A DNA stretch of 64,000 bases, from positions 310,001 through 374,000 of the forward strand of contig NZ_JAFBBZ010000001.1 in assembly GCF_016907435.1 (NCBI RefSeq), given 5' to 3'. The DNA is from Nocardioides salarius (GTDB lineage: Bacteria; Actinomycetota; Actinomycetes; Propionibacteriales; Nocardioidaceae). Positions 43,652 to 50,813 of this stretch are shown piece by piece. A model generated the notes under the pieces. That model was not told the DNA's origin. It saw only the letters and a list, made by a program, of their open reading frames with translations, and searched no databases. The position numbers were made by a program, and so were the translations under genes. The stretch's first letter is position 1. Every line of letters begins with the position of its first letter.

Positions 43652-43842
43652 CGGCGGCGGCGGCGCACCTTCGCGGCTCGGTCGTCGTCTGACAGATCGA
43701 GGCCCATCGCACGCTTGTAGTCATCCACGACGCTCGCGCGGACCTTTGGCGAGGCGGGCAGGGTAACCCCAACGCTGCCGACTATGCGCGTCACTGAGCG
43801 AACGACCCGATGGTCGGTGCCATGGTTGATCAGTGTGCTCAT
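43648..43842 (-). CDS. Small protein coupled to the GNAT gene (possible antitoxin)
   Basis: 64 aa from ATG 43842 behind GGAGG (spacing 6); longer in-frame readings lack a ribosome site. A short Val-rich segment is followed by a helical, charged C-terminus ending in five arginines (AAKVRRRRR). No ribbon-helix-helix motif is clear. Order (small gene first) and stop/start overlap are as in toxin-antitoxin pairs, but this is inference only. Confidence 0.6.
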   Translation of the reverse strand: MSTLINHGTDHRVVRSVTRIVGSVGVTLPASPKVRASVVDDYKRAMGLDLSDDDRAAKVRRRRR

Positions 43843-44052
43843 CGCGATTCCTCCGACAGGGACCCTGCGAGCCAGGGCTGTGATGTAGCCCAAGGGGCGG
43901 AGCTGGCGGGGTCTGGTTGTCAACTGTAAACAGTTGGTAGCGGGCAGGGAAGGGTTTTGCCTGAGCGGGCGCGTCACAGTCCACACCTCTGGACGGCCTG
44001 CCTCACCAGTTTCGGCCAAACGGCGCGGAACGCCTGGGTCGGCGGCAGCACG

Positions 44053-44694
44053 TCAGCCCACCGAGACAGGGCACACATGAGCCGTGTGGCTCCCGCCGAG
44101 GCTCGCCACGGTCACGGGGTACATGCCGTGACGGGCCATCAGCTCGATGGCGCCGAAAGGCACGGAATCCTCCACGACGACGGTCCCAGTCAGGGCCATG
44201 TCGTGGCAGCGGATGGTGCCGGGGGGATCGGCGCGGTGGGCGCCTCGAGCGATGCGGCCCACGACATCAACCCGCAGGATCGCCCAGAAGCTGGGATTAT
44301 CCCCGGGGATGCTCAGCAGTCGCAGGCCCAGCAGGTCCCCCAGGTCGGGCACGACGTTGTAGCCGCAGGTGCAGGCGGGGTCGGGGACCGCAGCGTGCAG
44401 TCCCGACAGCGGACGCACGGAGGGGAAGTACGGGACCAGGCCCGTCGACGTCCGGGGTCGGCAGGTGGGCGTGTTGAAGTAGCCGAACGTCGCAGAGTCG
44501 GGCGTGAGGTCGACGTCGTTGATCGCCAGGCCGATCTTCGGGTCATAGGAGACCTGCGAGATGCGCCAGCCACGCAGGGGGCGAGCGGGGTCGATCCAGC
44601 CTGTCGAGCTGGTGACGGACCATCGGGGGTCAGCGGTGCTCTCAGTGGCGTCTACGGGGATACAGGACGGGCAGGTGGTGGTGGGCAGTGGCAT
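44053..44694 (-). CDS. Unknown element protein, 213 aa
   Basis: ATG 44694 behind AAGGAG; the ORF start at 44757 is upstream of that site. Begins MPLPTTTCPSCIPVDATES, has paired Cys (CPSC, CTCG) and many beta-strand-like stretches (GTVVVEDSVPFGAIELMARHG, YPVTVASLGG). No membrane segment or known domain recognised. It is the next gene after the capsid gene in the same direction; it might be a virion component or packaging-related protein, but nothing in the sequence proves this. Confidence 0.6.
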   Translation of the reverse strand: MPLPTTTCPSCIPVDATESTADPRWSVTSSTGWIDPARPLRGWRISQVSYDPKIGLAINDVDLTPDSATFGYFNTPTCRPRTSTGLVPYFPSVRPLSGLHAAVPDPACTCGYNVVPDLGDLLGLRLLSIPGDNPSFWAILRVDVVGRIARGAHRADPPGTIRCHDMALTGTVVVEDSVPFGAIELMARHGMYPVTVASLGGSHTAHVCPVSVG

Positions 44695-44759
44695 GGCGGT
44701 GTGCTCCTTGCGGTGAAGGGGGTTCGGATCACGAAGGCAGGCGACCCCGACGGACACTT

Positions 44760-44859
44760 CGCCGGTAGCGTCCGCTCTCTCCCTAGGACCCCCACCCCAT
44801 CGTGCGCACGCGCGCGACCCCCTGGTCGGGGGCCGGGGGGAGATGAACCGCTACCGGCG
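44760..44859. repeat. 11-bp inverted repeat flanking a GC hairpin after the capsid gene
   Basis: CGCCGGTAGCG (44760-44770) and CGCTACCGGCG (44849-44859) are perfect inverted copies 78 bp apart; inside lies CCCCC-TGGTC-GGGGG (44818-44832). The stretch 44695-45027 (333 bp) has no gene. Possible terminator or regulatory structure between capsid and 213-aa genes. Confidence 0.5.
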
Positions 44860-45027
44860 GAGCGGTCCAGGAAGGAGCGCCCGCAGCGATGCGGACGCCC
44901 CTTCCCCGTTCCGACCGACTCGGCGCTGGTCAGGTCTCAGCGGCCATCTGAGGGCCACTCCCTGGCCATCGATCCATGCTCGTCAGGACATTGCGCCGAG
45001 CATGGTGACGTTGACACCGAGGATCGC

Positions 45028-46197
45028 TCAGGCTGCCGTGAGATCCACGACAGCCATCGACGCAGGACGGAAGAACTGGAACCCGAAGCGACCCTCAGAG
45101 CGCAGCTTCATCTGGTTCTTGTCGAACAGGTCGCCAGCCTGAGTGGCGGCCAGCGTGTGCGCAGCCTCGCGGATGCGCAGTCGGGTCTGCGACCAGTTGC
45201 CGACGATGGCGGTTCCGACCGGCACGGCGACCGAGGGCACGCCTCGCACGCCAGGCCCGAAGATGCGCTCGCCGACAGCATCGGTGAACAGGAAGCCACC
45301 AGTAGCCCCGTCCTCGCGCATGAGGTCCAGGGCCTCGATGTCGGAGGGGTGCATGGCCACCCCGGTGATGGCCTCCCCCTTGAGCTCCTGCACGGTGCGG
45401 GCCTTGCGGAGGGTGACCAGGGGGTCGGTGTTGAACGCGACCTGCTCGACACCGCTGGTGTTGAGGATGCCGGTCCACTCCTCGCCCAACCCGGTGCCGG
45501 ACACGATGAGTCGCTCGATGACCTCGAAGATCCCCGTCTCCATCTGCGACTCGAGCACCTGCAAGACGCTGGCGTGGTCGGAGGCGTAGCGGATCGGGAA
45601 GGGCTCGGACAGGTGGGCGATGACTCGCGCCCGGTCCTCCACCGACTCGAAGGTGTAGACCGATGTCGGCTTGGTGGCGTTGTCGGCCACGACGTCGGCG
45701 TTGTTGGTCGCCACAACCTGGCGCAGGTACTCGAAGGTGTGCTGGTCGAGTCCTTCGCGGGGCACGAGGTCGAGCAGCCGCGTCGGCACCGCGGGCAGCG
45801 GCGAGACAGTGACGGCCGGCGGGGTGGTGATCTCCCCGGTCAGCAGTGCCTTAACGCCCATGCCGTGGGCGCTCTTGGCCAGACCCACGGTGACGCTCTT
45901 GGCCCAGGTGCTGCCGCCGGATCGTGCCGGGACGGTGCCCTTAGCGGGCGGGTCGAACGAAGGCTCGGGCGGGATGCCCTGGGTGGGGTCCACGACCCCG
46001 CTGGCGGTGAGCTGGGCGACCAGCTCGGCGGACTTCTCCGCCTTTGCGATCTGGGCGTCAGTGTCTTCGATCTGCTTGAACAGTCCCTCGACCTCGGCGG
46101 TCTGAGAGGGGGTGAGGTCGCGGGAATCCGCCTTGGCCTCGTCAACGATGCCGCGGGCCTGCGAGAGCAGTGCGGCGCGCTTTTCCTTGAGATTCAT
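45028..46197 (-). CDS. HK97-family major capsid protein
   Basis: 389 aa from ATG 46197 behind GGAGC; the ORF start at 46374 includes the repeat region. Residues 1 to about 60 are a charged coiled coil (KEKRAALLSQARGIVDEA) like the HK97 delta scaffold. After a linker comes the gp5 fold: VSPLPAVPTRLLDLVP, TFEYLRQVV, MRYASD-like IRYASDHASVLQVLESQMETGIFEVIERLIVSGTGLGEEWTGILNT, and the C-terminal GRFGFQFFRPASMAVVDLTAA. It is full length but stands alone: no prohead protease, portal or terminase is nearby. Confidence 0.9.
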   Translation of the reverse strand: MNLKEKRAALLSQARGIVDEAKADSRDLTPSQTAEVEGLFKQIEDTDAQIAKAEKSAELVAQLTASGVVDPTQGIPPEPSFDPPAKGTVPARSGGSTWAKSVTVGLAKSAHGMGVKALLTGEITTPPAVTVSPLPAVPTRLLDLVPREGLDQHTFEYLRQVVATNNADVVADNATKPTSVYTFESVEDRARVIAHLSEPFPIRYASDHASVLQVLESQMETGIFEVIERLIVSGTGLGEEWTGILNTSGVEQVAFNTDPLVTLRKARTVQELKGEAITGVAMHPSDIEALDLMREDGATGGFLFTDAVGERIFGPGVRGVPSVAVPVGTAIVGNWSQTRLRIREAAHTLAATQAGDLFDKNQMKLRSEGRFGFQFFRPASMAVVDLTAA

Positions 46198-46269
46198 GAT
46201 GGTGCTCCGGTATCTCGCCGAACGCAGCATGCGTTCGGCGTAGCAGTGAGTGAGTGACCGCTGCACGGA

Positions 46270-46356
46270 GACGGGCGGTGTAGATACCGCTGGCCTGCGA
46301 CGTGCGTTCTGCGGGCATCTGACCGGATCGACGGGCGGAGTGGTTACCGCTGGCCT
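46270..46356. repeat. Two 27-bp direct repeats upstream of the capsid gene
   Basis: 46270-46296 and 46330-46356 match at 24 of 27 bases (GACGGGCGG then TACCGCTGGCCT conserved) with a 60-bp period, inside the 264-bp gap between the small-gene operon and the capsid gene. Likely regulator-binding sites for the capsid gene. Confidence 0.65.
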
Positions 46357-46461
46357 CACGCTGCCGAACTTCACAACCTTTGATCCTCGGAACTTGGCCC
46401 GAAGGCTCCTCGTCCCTTGTCGCTAGCTGCGCTCGTCCGGTGATCGGATGCCCTGATTCTA

Positions 46462-46707
46462 TCAGCCCGTAGACCCATTCTCGGCCGCTAGCGAGAGCAA
46501 CGCGCCGCGAAGTTGGTCCTGGGCATTGGGCACCGCTTGCGCGGTGAGAGTGGCGGCGTATCGAGCGGTCGCAATTAGCAGGTGAGTGTGCCGCTCGACG
46601 TCGATCGCCTCACCTAGGACGACACGGCATGCGGTGTCATCGGAAGTGACCATGCCGAGCACCAGGCGCATGGCCCGACGCTCGTCGTCGGTGGTGATGG
46701 TCGTCAT
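46462..46707 (-). CDS. Small helical element protein, 81 aa
   Basis: ATG 46707 overlapping the previous stop (ATGA). Helical, no Cys-rich or membrane motif (RRAMRLVLGMVTSDDTACRVV). Last gene of the coupled operon. Function unknown. Confidence 0.65.
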   Translation of the reverse strand: MTTITTDDERRAMRLVLGMVTSDDTACRVVLGEAIDVERHTHLLIATARYAATLTAQAVPNAQDQLRGALLSLAAENGSTG

Positions 46708-46871
46708 CGGGTCTCCTCGTGGTCGTGGTTGCCGCCGCGGTGGTCGCAGCGGGCGCAGCAGTAGGTGCCTCGCAGCGCACGCACCCCGCGACAGCCGGCC
46801 GGGGTGGCCTCGCAGTCGGGGCAGGTGCGCGTCGAGCGCGGGATGGTCTGGAGGTTGGGCAGGTCGATCAC
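46704..46871 (-). CDS. Small zinc-ribbon protein, 55 aa
   Basis: GTG 46871 overlapping the WhiB-like stop (GTGA). Six Cys: C17-P-D-C20, C27, C38-C39 and C42, followed by DHRGGNHDHEE. The CxxC pairs suggest one zinc site. Too short for most gene finders, but coupled on both sides, which supports it. Function unknown. Confidence 0.65.
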   Translation of the reverse strand: MIDLPNLQTIPRSTRTCPDCEATPAGCRGVRALRGTYCCARCDHRGGNHDHEETR

Positions 46872-47143
46872 TGGCTCGCCTTTCGGGTGTGTGAGCGGGG
46901 CGCACGGTCGATGCCGCCCCAGACGTGGAACGGCTCGGCGCTGGCCTCGGCGTAGTCGAGGCACAGAGCCCGTGCGGGGCAGGGCTGGCACGCGAGGGCG
47001 GCTTCCTGACGCTCTGCGCGCTCGTCGCTGGTGAACGGGTCGGGGTCGACCTGGCAGGGGGTGGGTCGCCCGGCATCGGCCAGTACGCCGAGCGCGTGAC
47101 TGAGCGCCAGCCAGGCGACGCGCTCGGGGTCGGTAGTCGTCAC
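46868..47143 (-). CDS. WhiB-like iron-sulfur regulatory protein
   Basis: 91 aa from GTG 47143 (GTGA overlap). Four Cys in the WhiB pattern: C30, then C52-x2-C55-x5-C61 (ACQPCPARALC), and the V-W-G-G turn at 74-77. WhiB proteins bind [4Fe-4S] and regulate transcription by contacting the housekeeping sigma factor; phage versions can act against host WhiB2. The basic C-terminus is short. A redox- or host-state-sensing role in the element is inference. Confidence 0.85.
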   Translation of the reverse strand: MTTTDPERVAWLALSHALGVLADAGRPTPCQVDPDPFTSDERAERQEAALACQPCPARALCLDYAEASAEPFHVWGGIDRAPRSHTRKASQ

Positions 47144-47397
47144 TGGGCGGCCCTCCGGTAGTCCTTGATGTGGCAATCGGTGGTGATGCCGTCGAGCACC
47201 TCAACTGCCTCAGCCAGCAGCCGGCGAACGGCGCTGGTGGAGATGAGCAGCTCCTCGTCGAGGTGGGTGTCTCGCTCGCGCAGGTGCTCGGCCAGGTCCG
47301 CAACGCGATGCGGATAGCAGGTGAAGCCCTCGCGGCACTGACAGGTGGGTGCCTGCTCGCGCAGACGGCTGGTTAGGTCGATGACGGTCGCGGTCAT
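47140..47397 (-). CDS. Small Cys-containing element protein, 85 aa
   Basis: ATG 47397 (ATGA overlap). N-terminal cluster C19-x-C21-x5-C27-x2-H30 followed by a long amphipathic helix region (ADLAEHLRERDTHLDEELLISTSAVRRLLAEAVEVLDG). May bind a metal. No family recognised. Confidence 0.65.
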   Translation of the reverse strand: MTATVIDLTSRLREQAPTCQCREGFTCYPHRVADLAEHLRERDTHLDEELLISTSAVRRLLAEAVEVLDGITTDCHIKDYRRAAQ

Positions 47398-47999
47398 GCG
47401 CTTTCCCTCTGCTCGGTGTCGGTGTAGGGCTCCTCGAGCGGGTAGTCGTCCATCCATGCCGGAGGCTCGGGCAGGGCCTCACCCGGCACCTGCTCCCCGT
47501 TGCTGCGCTTTTCGACCTCAGTGCCAGCGGGCCTGACGGCCCGAGAGGTGGGCGCGTGGTCGGGGTGGGTGGGTCTACTACAGGGAAGGGGGGACGTGGT
47601 GTCCCTCCTTGTGGGGGGTGCCTGCACCTCGTAAGGGGGGACAAACGGCCGGAACGTAATCGGGTACGTCATGTCCCCCCTTACGTCGAGAGCCTCGAAG
47701 CCTGCTGGGCGTCCGTAGGTGCCTCGCCACCGCTTGCTTAGGTACCCCTTGGCCTCGAGCCGCTGGGCCAGCTTCTTCACGTTCTCCGGCGAGGTGTGCA
47801 TGGCACAGGCGATGTAGTCGTAGTGCAGAGAGAACTTCCCGCCCGCATCCATGCCCCTACTGCCAGAGCGGCGCACACCGTCGACGTACTCGGTCGGCAG
47901 GTGCACCAGCGTGATGAGAAACAGGCGCTCAACGTTGCCGAGATCGGGGTTCGCCAGTGCGTTGCGGAAGATCACCGGGCGGCGGTCGCTCCTGCTCAT
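47394..47999 (-). CDS. Winged-helix DNA-binding protein, possible replication initiator
   Basis: 201 aa from ATG 47999 (ATGA overlap). The first 110 residues look like a winged helix: VERLFLITLVHLP, FSLHYDYIACAMHTSPENVKKLAQRLEAKGYLSKRWRG. The C-terminal 90 residues are Pro-rich and disordered. Elements of this type often encode a replication or regulatory protein at this position, so it is the best candidate replication protein here, at modest confidence. Confidence 0.6.
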   Translation of the reverse strand: MSRSDRRPVIFRNALANPDLGNVERLFLITLVHLPTEYVDGVRRSGSRGMDAGGKFSLHYDYIACAMHTSPENVKKLAQRLEAKGYLSKRWRGTYGRPAGFEALDVRGDMTYPITFRPFVPPYEVQAPPTRRDTTSPLPCSRPTHPDHAPTSRAVRPAGTEVEKRSNGEQVPGEALPEPPAWMDDYPLEEPYTDTEQRESA

Positions 48000-48322
48000 G
48001 CGACACCCCCGACCCACTCGCGCCACTCGGCCTCAATCTCGGCCGCTAGGAGCTCGGGGCGACTCCAACCGTTGCGCCAGGCTTCGCGTCGGGCATGGAA
48101 CCCATCGCTCTCCCCCGCGAGGTAGGCGGCTCGAAGATCGTTGATCTCACGGTGCAGCCGCACGGGTGCCTGCTCGCCGTCGAGGAACCAGCACTCAGCC
48201 GCGCGCACGACGGCGGCAACCTTCTCGGGACCGTCCGGCAGGGCCTCCCACTCCGGGGTGCCGTATCGCGGACTGTCCGGCGCGCGGTGCATCAGCTTGC
48301 GAGCCCACTCGCGGCGGCTCAC
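47996..48322 (-). CDS. DUF2742-like element protein, 108 aa
   Basis: GTG 48322 overlapping the previous stop (GTGA). The block SPRYGTPEWEALPDGPEKVAAVVRAAECW recalls DUF2742, a family described from the mycobacterial phiRv elements; the match is by memory. The C-terminal half is helical and Trp-rich. Function unknown. Confidence 0.6.
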   Translation of the reverse strand: MSRREWARKLMHRAPDSPRYGTPEWEALPDGPEKVAAVVRAAECWFLDGEQAPVRLHREINDLRAAYLAGESDGFHARREAWRNGWSRPELLAAEIEAEWREWVGGVA

Positions 48323-48564
48323 CACAGCTGCCCCCTCAGTGCGGGCAACGGGTCGTCCTCGGTCACGTCGACGACGTAGCCGCGAGACTCCCACCGGGCG
48401 ATCAGGTCGGACGCGGTGCGCGGGGTCGTGACCCATCCGCGACCGAGCGCCGACCAGCACGGGGCGCGACCCTTGAGGTCGACCAGCGCCTCGCGGCTTC
48501 CGTGCCCACGGACGTAGGCGCACGAACGCTTTACGAAGATGACTTCGAAGCGTGGCCGACTCAT
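48319..48564 (-). CDS. Small element protein, 81 aa
   Basis: ATG 48564 (ATGA overlap with the previous gene). Mixed alpha/beta, ending in TASDLIARWESRGYVVDVTEDDPLP. No motif recognised. Confidence 0.6.
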   Translation of the reverse strand: MSRPRFEVIFVKRSCAYVRGHGSREALVDLKGRAPCWSALGRGWVTTPRTASDLIARWESRGYVVDVTEDDPLPALRGQLW

Positions 48565-48752
48565 GCGACCACCTCGCGGCCGGCAGCACGACGGCACTCA
48601 GGACCGATGCCCAGCGAAACGGAGAGAGTCGCGCTCAGTGGGTGCTGGCACACCCGGCAGCGGGTAGAATCGGTTTCGTTGAGGTCGCCATCCGAGACAT
48701 TGGCCGTTTCCACCTTGGGCGAGGTGGGGCGGCCGTTTCGATTCTCAGACAC
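48561..48752 (-). CDS. Small zinc-finger protein (DUF6011-like), 63 aa
   Basis: GTG 48752, overlapping the xis-like stop by eight bases; GTG 48764 is an alternative. A disordered N-terminus precedes CRVCQHPLSATLSVSLGIGPECRR, a pattern (CxxC...GxGPxC) used by DUF6011-like domains in actinobacteria and their phages. Coupled to the next gene by ATGA. Confidence 0.65.
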   Translation of the reverse strand: MSENRNGRPTSPKVETANVSDGDLNETDSTRCRVCQHPLSATLSVSLGIGPECRRAAGREVVA

Positions 48753-48960
48753 GGCCACCACCACCCGCGGTGGGGATCGGTCGCAAGAGTGCGTCCAGGT
48801 CGGCGCGACGAATGCGCACCAGCCTCGAGCCCTTCACCCGGTGACCGGGGAGGTCTCCTCGCGAGATGTAGTTGCGGACGGTGCGGTCGGTGACGCCGAG
48901 ATACTCGGCAGCTTCAATCTGAGACAGCCAACGGGTCTGCTCAGGGGACGAGACGGACAT
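48745..48960 (-). CDS. Excisionase-like helix-turn-helix protein
   Basis: 71 aa, ATG 48960. MerR/Xis-type winged helix: LSQIEAAEYLGVTDRTVRNYISRGDLPGHRVKGSRLVRIRRADLDALL. The length and fold fit a recombination directionality factor; it could also act as a regulator. First gene of the long coupled operon (48960 to 46462) and in the same direction as the integrase. Confidence 0.85.
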   Translation of the reverse strand: MSVSSPEQTRWLSQIEAAEYLGVTDRTVRNYISRGDLPGHRVKGSRLVRIRRADLDALLRPIPTAGGGGRV

Positions 48961-49091
48961 GCGGAACTCCCGTTGCCCCCGAGGGGCGAGCGGGACGTCT
49001 CACGCAGCAGATGCCGTCCGGTGCTGCCGGGACCGCTCAAGAAACCAAACGGTGGTCCGGGATATTCGTGACTCTCGTACCAGTGTAGCAG
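48961..49091 (-). promoter_or_regulatory. Regulatory gap before the excisionase operon
   Basis: 131 bp. On the minus strand TACACT (49084-49079) is a candidate -10. ACCAAACGGTGGT (49044-49056) is an imperfect palindrome that could be an operator. Evidence is by pattern only. Confidence 0.4.
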
Positions 49092-49478
49092 TTAGTCGCC
49101 GCTCGATTCCGGTCGAGTGGCTCCGATGCCGTCGCGATTGACGTCGGCATCGGTGAGCACCAGGTCTTCGCCTCGCTCTCGCGCAGCCTGCAAACGCTCC
49201 AGGAAGTCGGCGGCGGCGTAGTGCACGTGGCAGTTAGGGCACACGACCAAGAGGTGGTCGTGACCGTCGTACTTGATGATGCGGTTGGGAACCTTGCTTT
49301 CCCGAACCGGACGATTCGCGAGGGTCAGCACAGCCTCAATCTCGTCGTGACTCCAGGGGCGAGAACGGTCGCGCTCATTCACTATTCGGTCGAGTTTGCG
49401 CTCGTGTGGCTGCATCCGATTGCGGGGATTGAGTAGCACTCGCTCGCACTTCCCGCACCGCAACTTCCCTCCCTTCAT
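49092..49478 (-). CDS. Putative zinc- and DNA-binding element protein, 128 aa
   Basis: ATG 49478 overlapping the integrase stop (ATGA). Two Cys pairs, C8-x2-C11 and CPNCH near residue 80, could bind one zinc. Between them lies WSHDEIEAVLTLANRPVRESKVPNRI, which looks like a helix-turn-helix. An HNH nuclease was considered, but the HNH His-Asn-His spacing is not evident. Coupled to the integrase. Confidence 0.65.
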   Translation of the reverse strand: MKGGKLRCGKCERVLLNPRNRMQPHERKLDRIVNERDRSRPWSHDEIEAVLTLANRPVRESKVPNRIIKYDGHDHLLVVCPNCHVHYAAADFLERLQAARERGEDLVLTDADVNRDGIGATRPESSGD

Positions 49479-50608
49479 TCGCCCACCTCCACCATTGCGG
49501 ACAGACGCCGCGCGATCTCGACGTCGCGCTCAGCGGCGGCGTGCTGGTAACGCAGCGCAGCGGCGGGAGTCGAGTGCCCGAGCCGGCCCATGAGCTCGGC
49601 CAGGGTGGCGCCGGTCTGCGCGGCGAGGACAGCCCCGGTGTGCCTCAGATCGTGCCAGCGAAGGTCCGGCCGCCCGGCGGCCTCGCGCGCTCGGTAGAAG
49701 ACGCGGTAGAGGCTCGAGGGCGCGAGGTGGCCGCCGCCCCGTGCTGGAAATAGCAAGCCATCCTTGCCAGGCTCAGCGTGCTTGAGCAGGTGTTCTCGCA
49801 CGAGCGGCAACAGGTGGGGCGGGATCGCCACGTCGCGCGCGCCGGCATCCGACTTGGGCGTCTTGACGATGACCTCTCCCCCGGCGCGGACGACACCTCG
49901 GCGGATGTGCAGGACCCCGGTCTTGGTATTCACGTCGCCCCGGCGCAGCTCGGCCAGCTCGCCGAATCTCAGGGCGCACCACGAAGCGAGCAGGACCATG
50001 ACGCGGTAGCGCTCCGGCATGGCACGCGCGATGGTCTCAAGTTCAGCGAGGCTGGCCGGTTTCACCTTCTTGACGCGCGTCGTGGAGCCCCCACCGCGGA
50101 CCTTGGCGGGGTTGGCGGTGGTGATGAGGTTCCGGTCCACGGCAGTCCCCAGGATGGTCCGCAGCAGGCTGTAGGCGTGCGCCTGGGTGGTCGGCTTCCC
50201 CACGGCGGTGACGGCGTACCAGTGGTCGACTTGCTCGGGGGTAATGAACTTGAGCGGGGTGTCGCCGAAGGTCGGCAGCAGGTAGGTGTCAAGGAGCTTG
50301 CGGTAGTGCTCGCGAGTGCGGTCGGCGAGCTGGCGACCCTTGACTGTGCGGCCGGTCAGCCAGGCCTCGGCGTACTCCCCGAACGTAAGCGCGCGGACCT
50401 TGCCCGGTCCCCCACCTGGTCGCCAGGTCTCTCGCACAATGTCGGCGCGAACGGTCGACAGCCAGGTCTCCGCGTCGCCCTTGGTGTCGAAGGTCGTGTG
50501 CGCCTTGTGAGTGAGTCCGTCCGGCCCGGTGTAACGCGCCTGCCAGCGGCCTGAGGGAAGCTTTCGGGTGCTCCCGAACGCCGTGCGGCGCCCCTTGGTG
50601 TTCGCCAT
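49475..50608 (-). CDS. Tyrosine integrase
   Basis: 377 aa, ATG 50608. N-terminal AP2-like arm-binding domain (GSTRKLPSGRWQARYTGPDG), SAM-like core-binding domain (about 75-165), catalytic domain with R214, H319-x2-R322, H345 and Tyr354. All catalytic residues are present, so it is probably active. Its gene starts 160 bp from attR, as expected for an integrase next to its own attachment site. Confidence 0.95.
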   Translation of the reverse strand: MANTKGRRTAFGSTRKLPSGRWQARYTGPDGLTHKAHTTFDTKGDAETWLSTVRADIVRETWRPGGGPGKVRALTFGEYAEAWLTGRTVKGRQLADRTREHYRKLLDTYLLPTFGDTPLKFITPEQVDHWYAVTAVGKPTTQAHAYSLLRTILGTAVDRNLITTANPAKVRGGGSTTRVKKVKPASLAELETIARAMPERYRVMVLLASWCALRFGELAELRRGDVNTKTGVLHIRRGVVRAGGEVIVKTPKSDAGARDVAIPPHLLPLVREHLLKHAEPGKDGLLFPARGGGHLAPSSLYRVFYRAREAAGRPDLRWHDLRHTGAVLAAQTGATLAELMGRLGHSTPAAALRYQHAAAERDVEIARRLSAMVEVGE

Positions 50609-50709
50609 CTGTCGCCTGTCTGTAGGCCCTGCGTGCCATGTACGTGCCAGAACAGACTATCACTCGCTTCCGTTGCGTTCCGGCAGATGCCGCGCTACTG
50701 TTTAGCGTG

Positions 50710-50813
50710 TTCGCAGGTCAGAACGGTGAACTTGCTGGTCAGACCTAGTGACGCATTCAGAGTTGGAAACTGGTTCAAACCCAGTATCGCCCACCACCAA
50801 CCCGCAGGTCAGA
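50710..50813. promoter_or_regulatory. Candidate integrase arm-type sites around attR
   Basis: CGCAGGTCAGA occurs at about 50712 and 50803 and also at 41833 near attL; GCTGGTCAGA lies at about 50734. The shared GGTCAGA core at both ends suggests integrase or Xis arm sites. The copy outside attR belongs to the old tRNA terminator, so part of the match is due to the integration homology. Confidence 0.45.
50769..50796 (+). repeat. attR core (28 bp), tRNA-Val remnant
   Basis: Perfect copy of 41798-41825; the displaced 3' end of the original tRNA-Val(GAC) gene, including CCA. Confidence 0.92.

Larger units (their letters stand above)
41798..50796. mobile_element. 9.0-kb integrative element carrying a capsid gene (phage satellite or phiRv-like)
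   Basis: Bounded by a perfect 28-bp direct repeat that is the 3' end of tRNA-Val(GAC). The distance between core starts is 8971 bp. It encodes integrase, excisionase-like protein, a chain of small overlapping genes, a WhiB-like protein, one HK97-type major capsid protein, an unknown 213-aa protein, a 64-aa/GNAT pair and two CPxWC proteins. No terminase, portal, maturation protease, tail or lysis gene is seen. Mycobacterium tuberculosis phiRv2 is a similar-sized element in a tRNA-Val gene, which is a useful comparison but not proof of kinship. Confidence 0.88.

Noticed and set aside
45028..46197. Encapsulin nanocompartment shell
   Set aside because: The long scaffold-like N-terminus, gp5-type sequence and integrase/att context point to a phage capsid; no cargo enzyme is adjacent.
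49092..49478. HNH endonuclease next to the integrase
   Set aside because: Cys pairs are present but the HNH His-Asn-His spacing is not, so it is listed as a zinc/DNA-binding protein only.
41798..50796. Complete temperate prophage
   Set aside because: At 9 kb with one structural gene and no terminase, portal, tail or lysis genes it cannot encode a virion alone.
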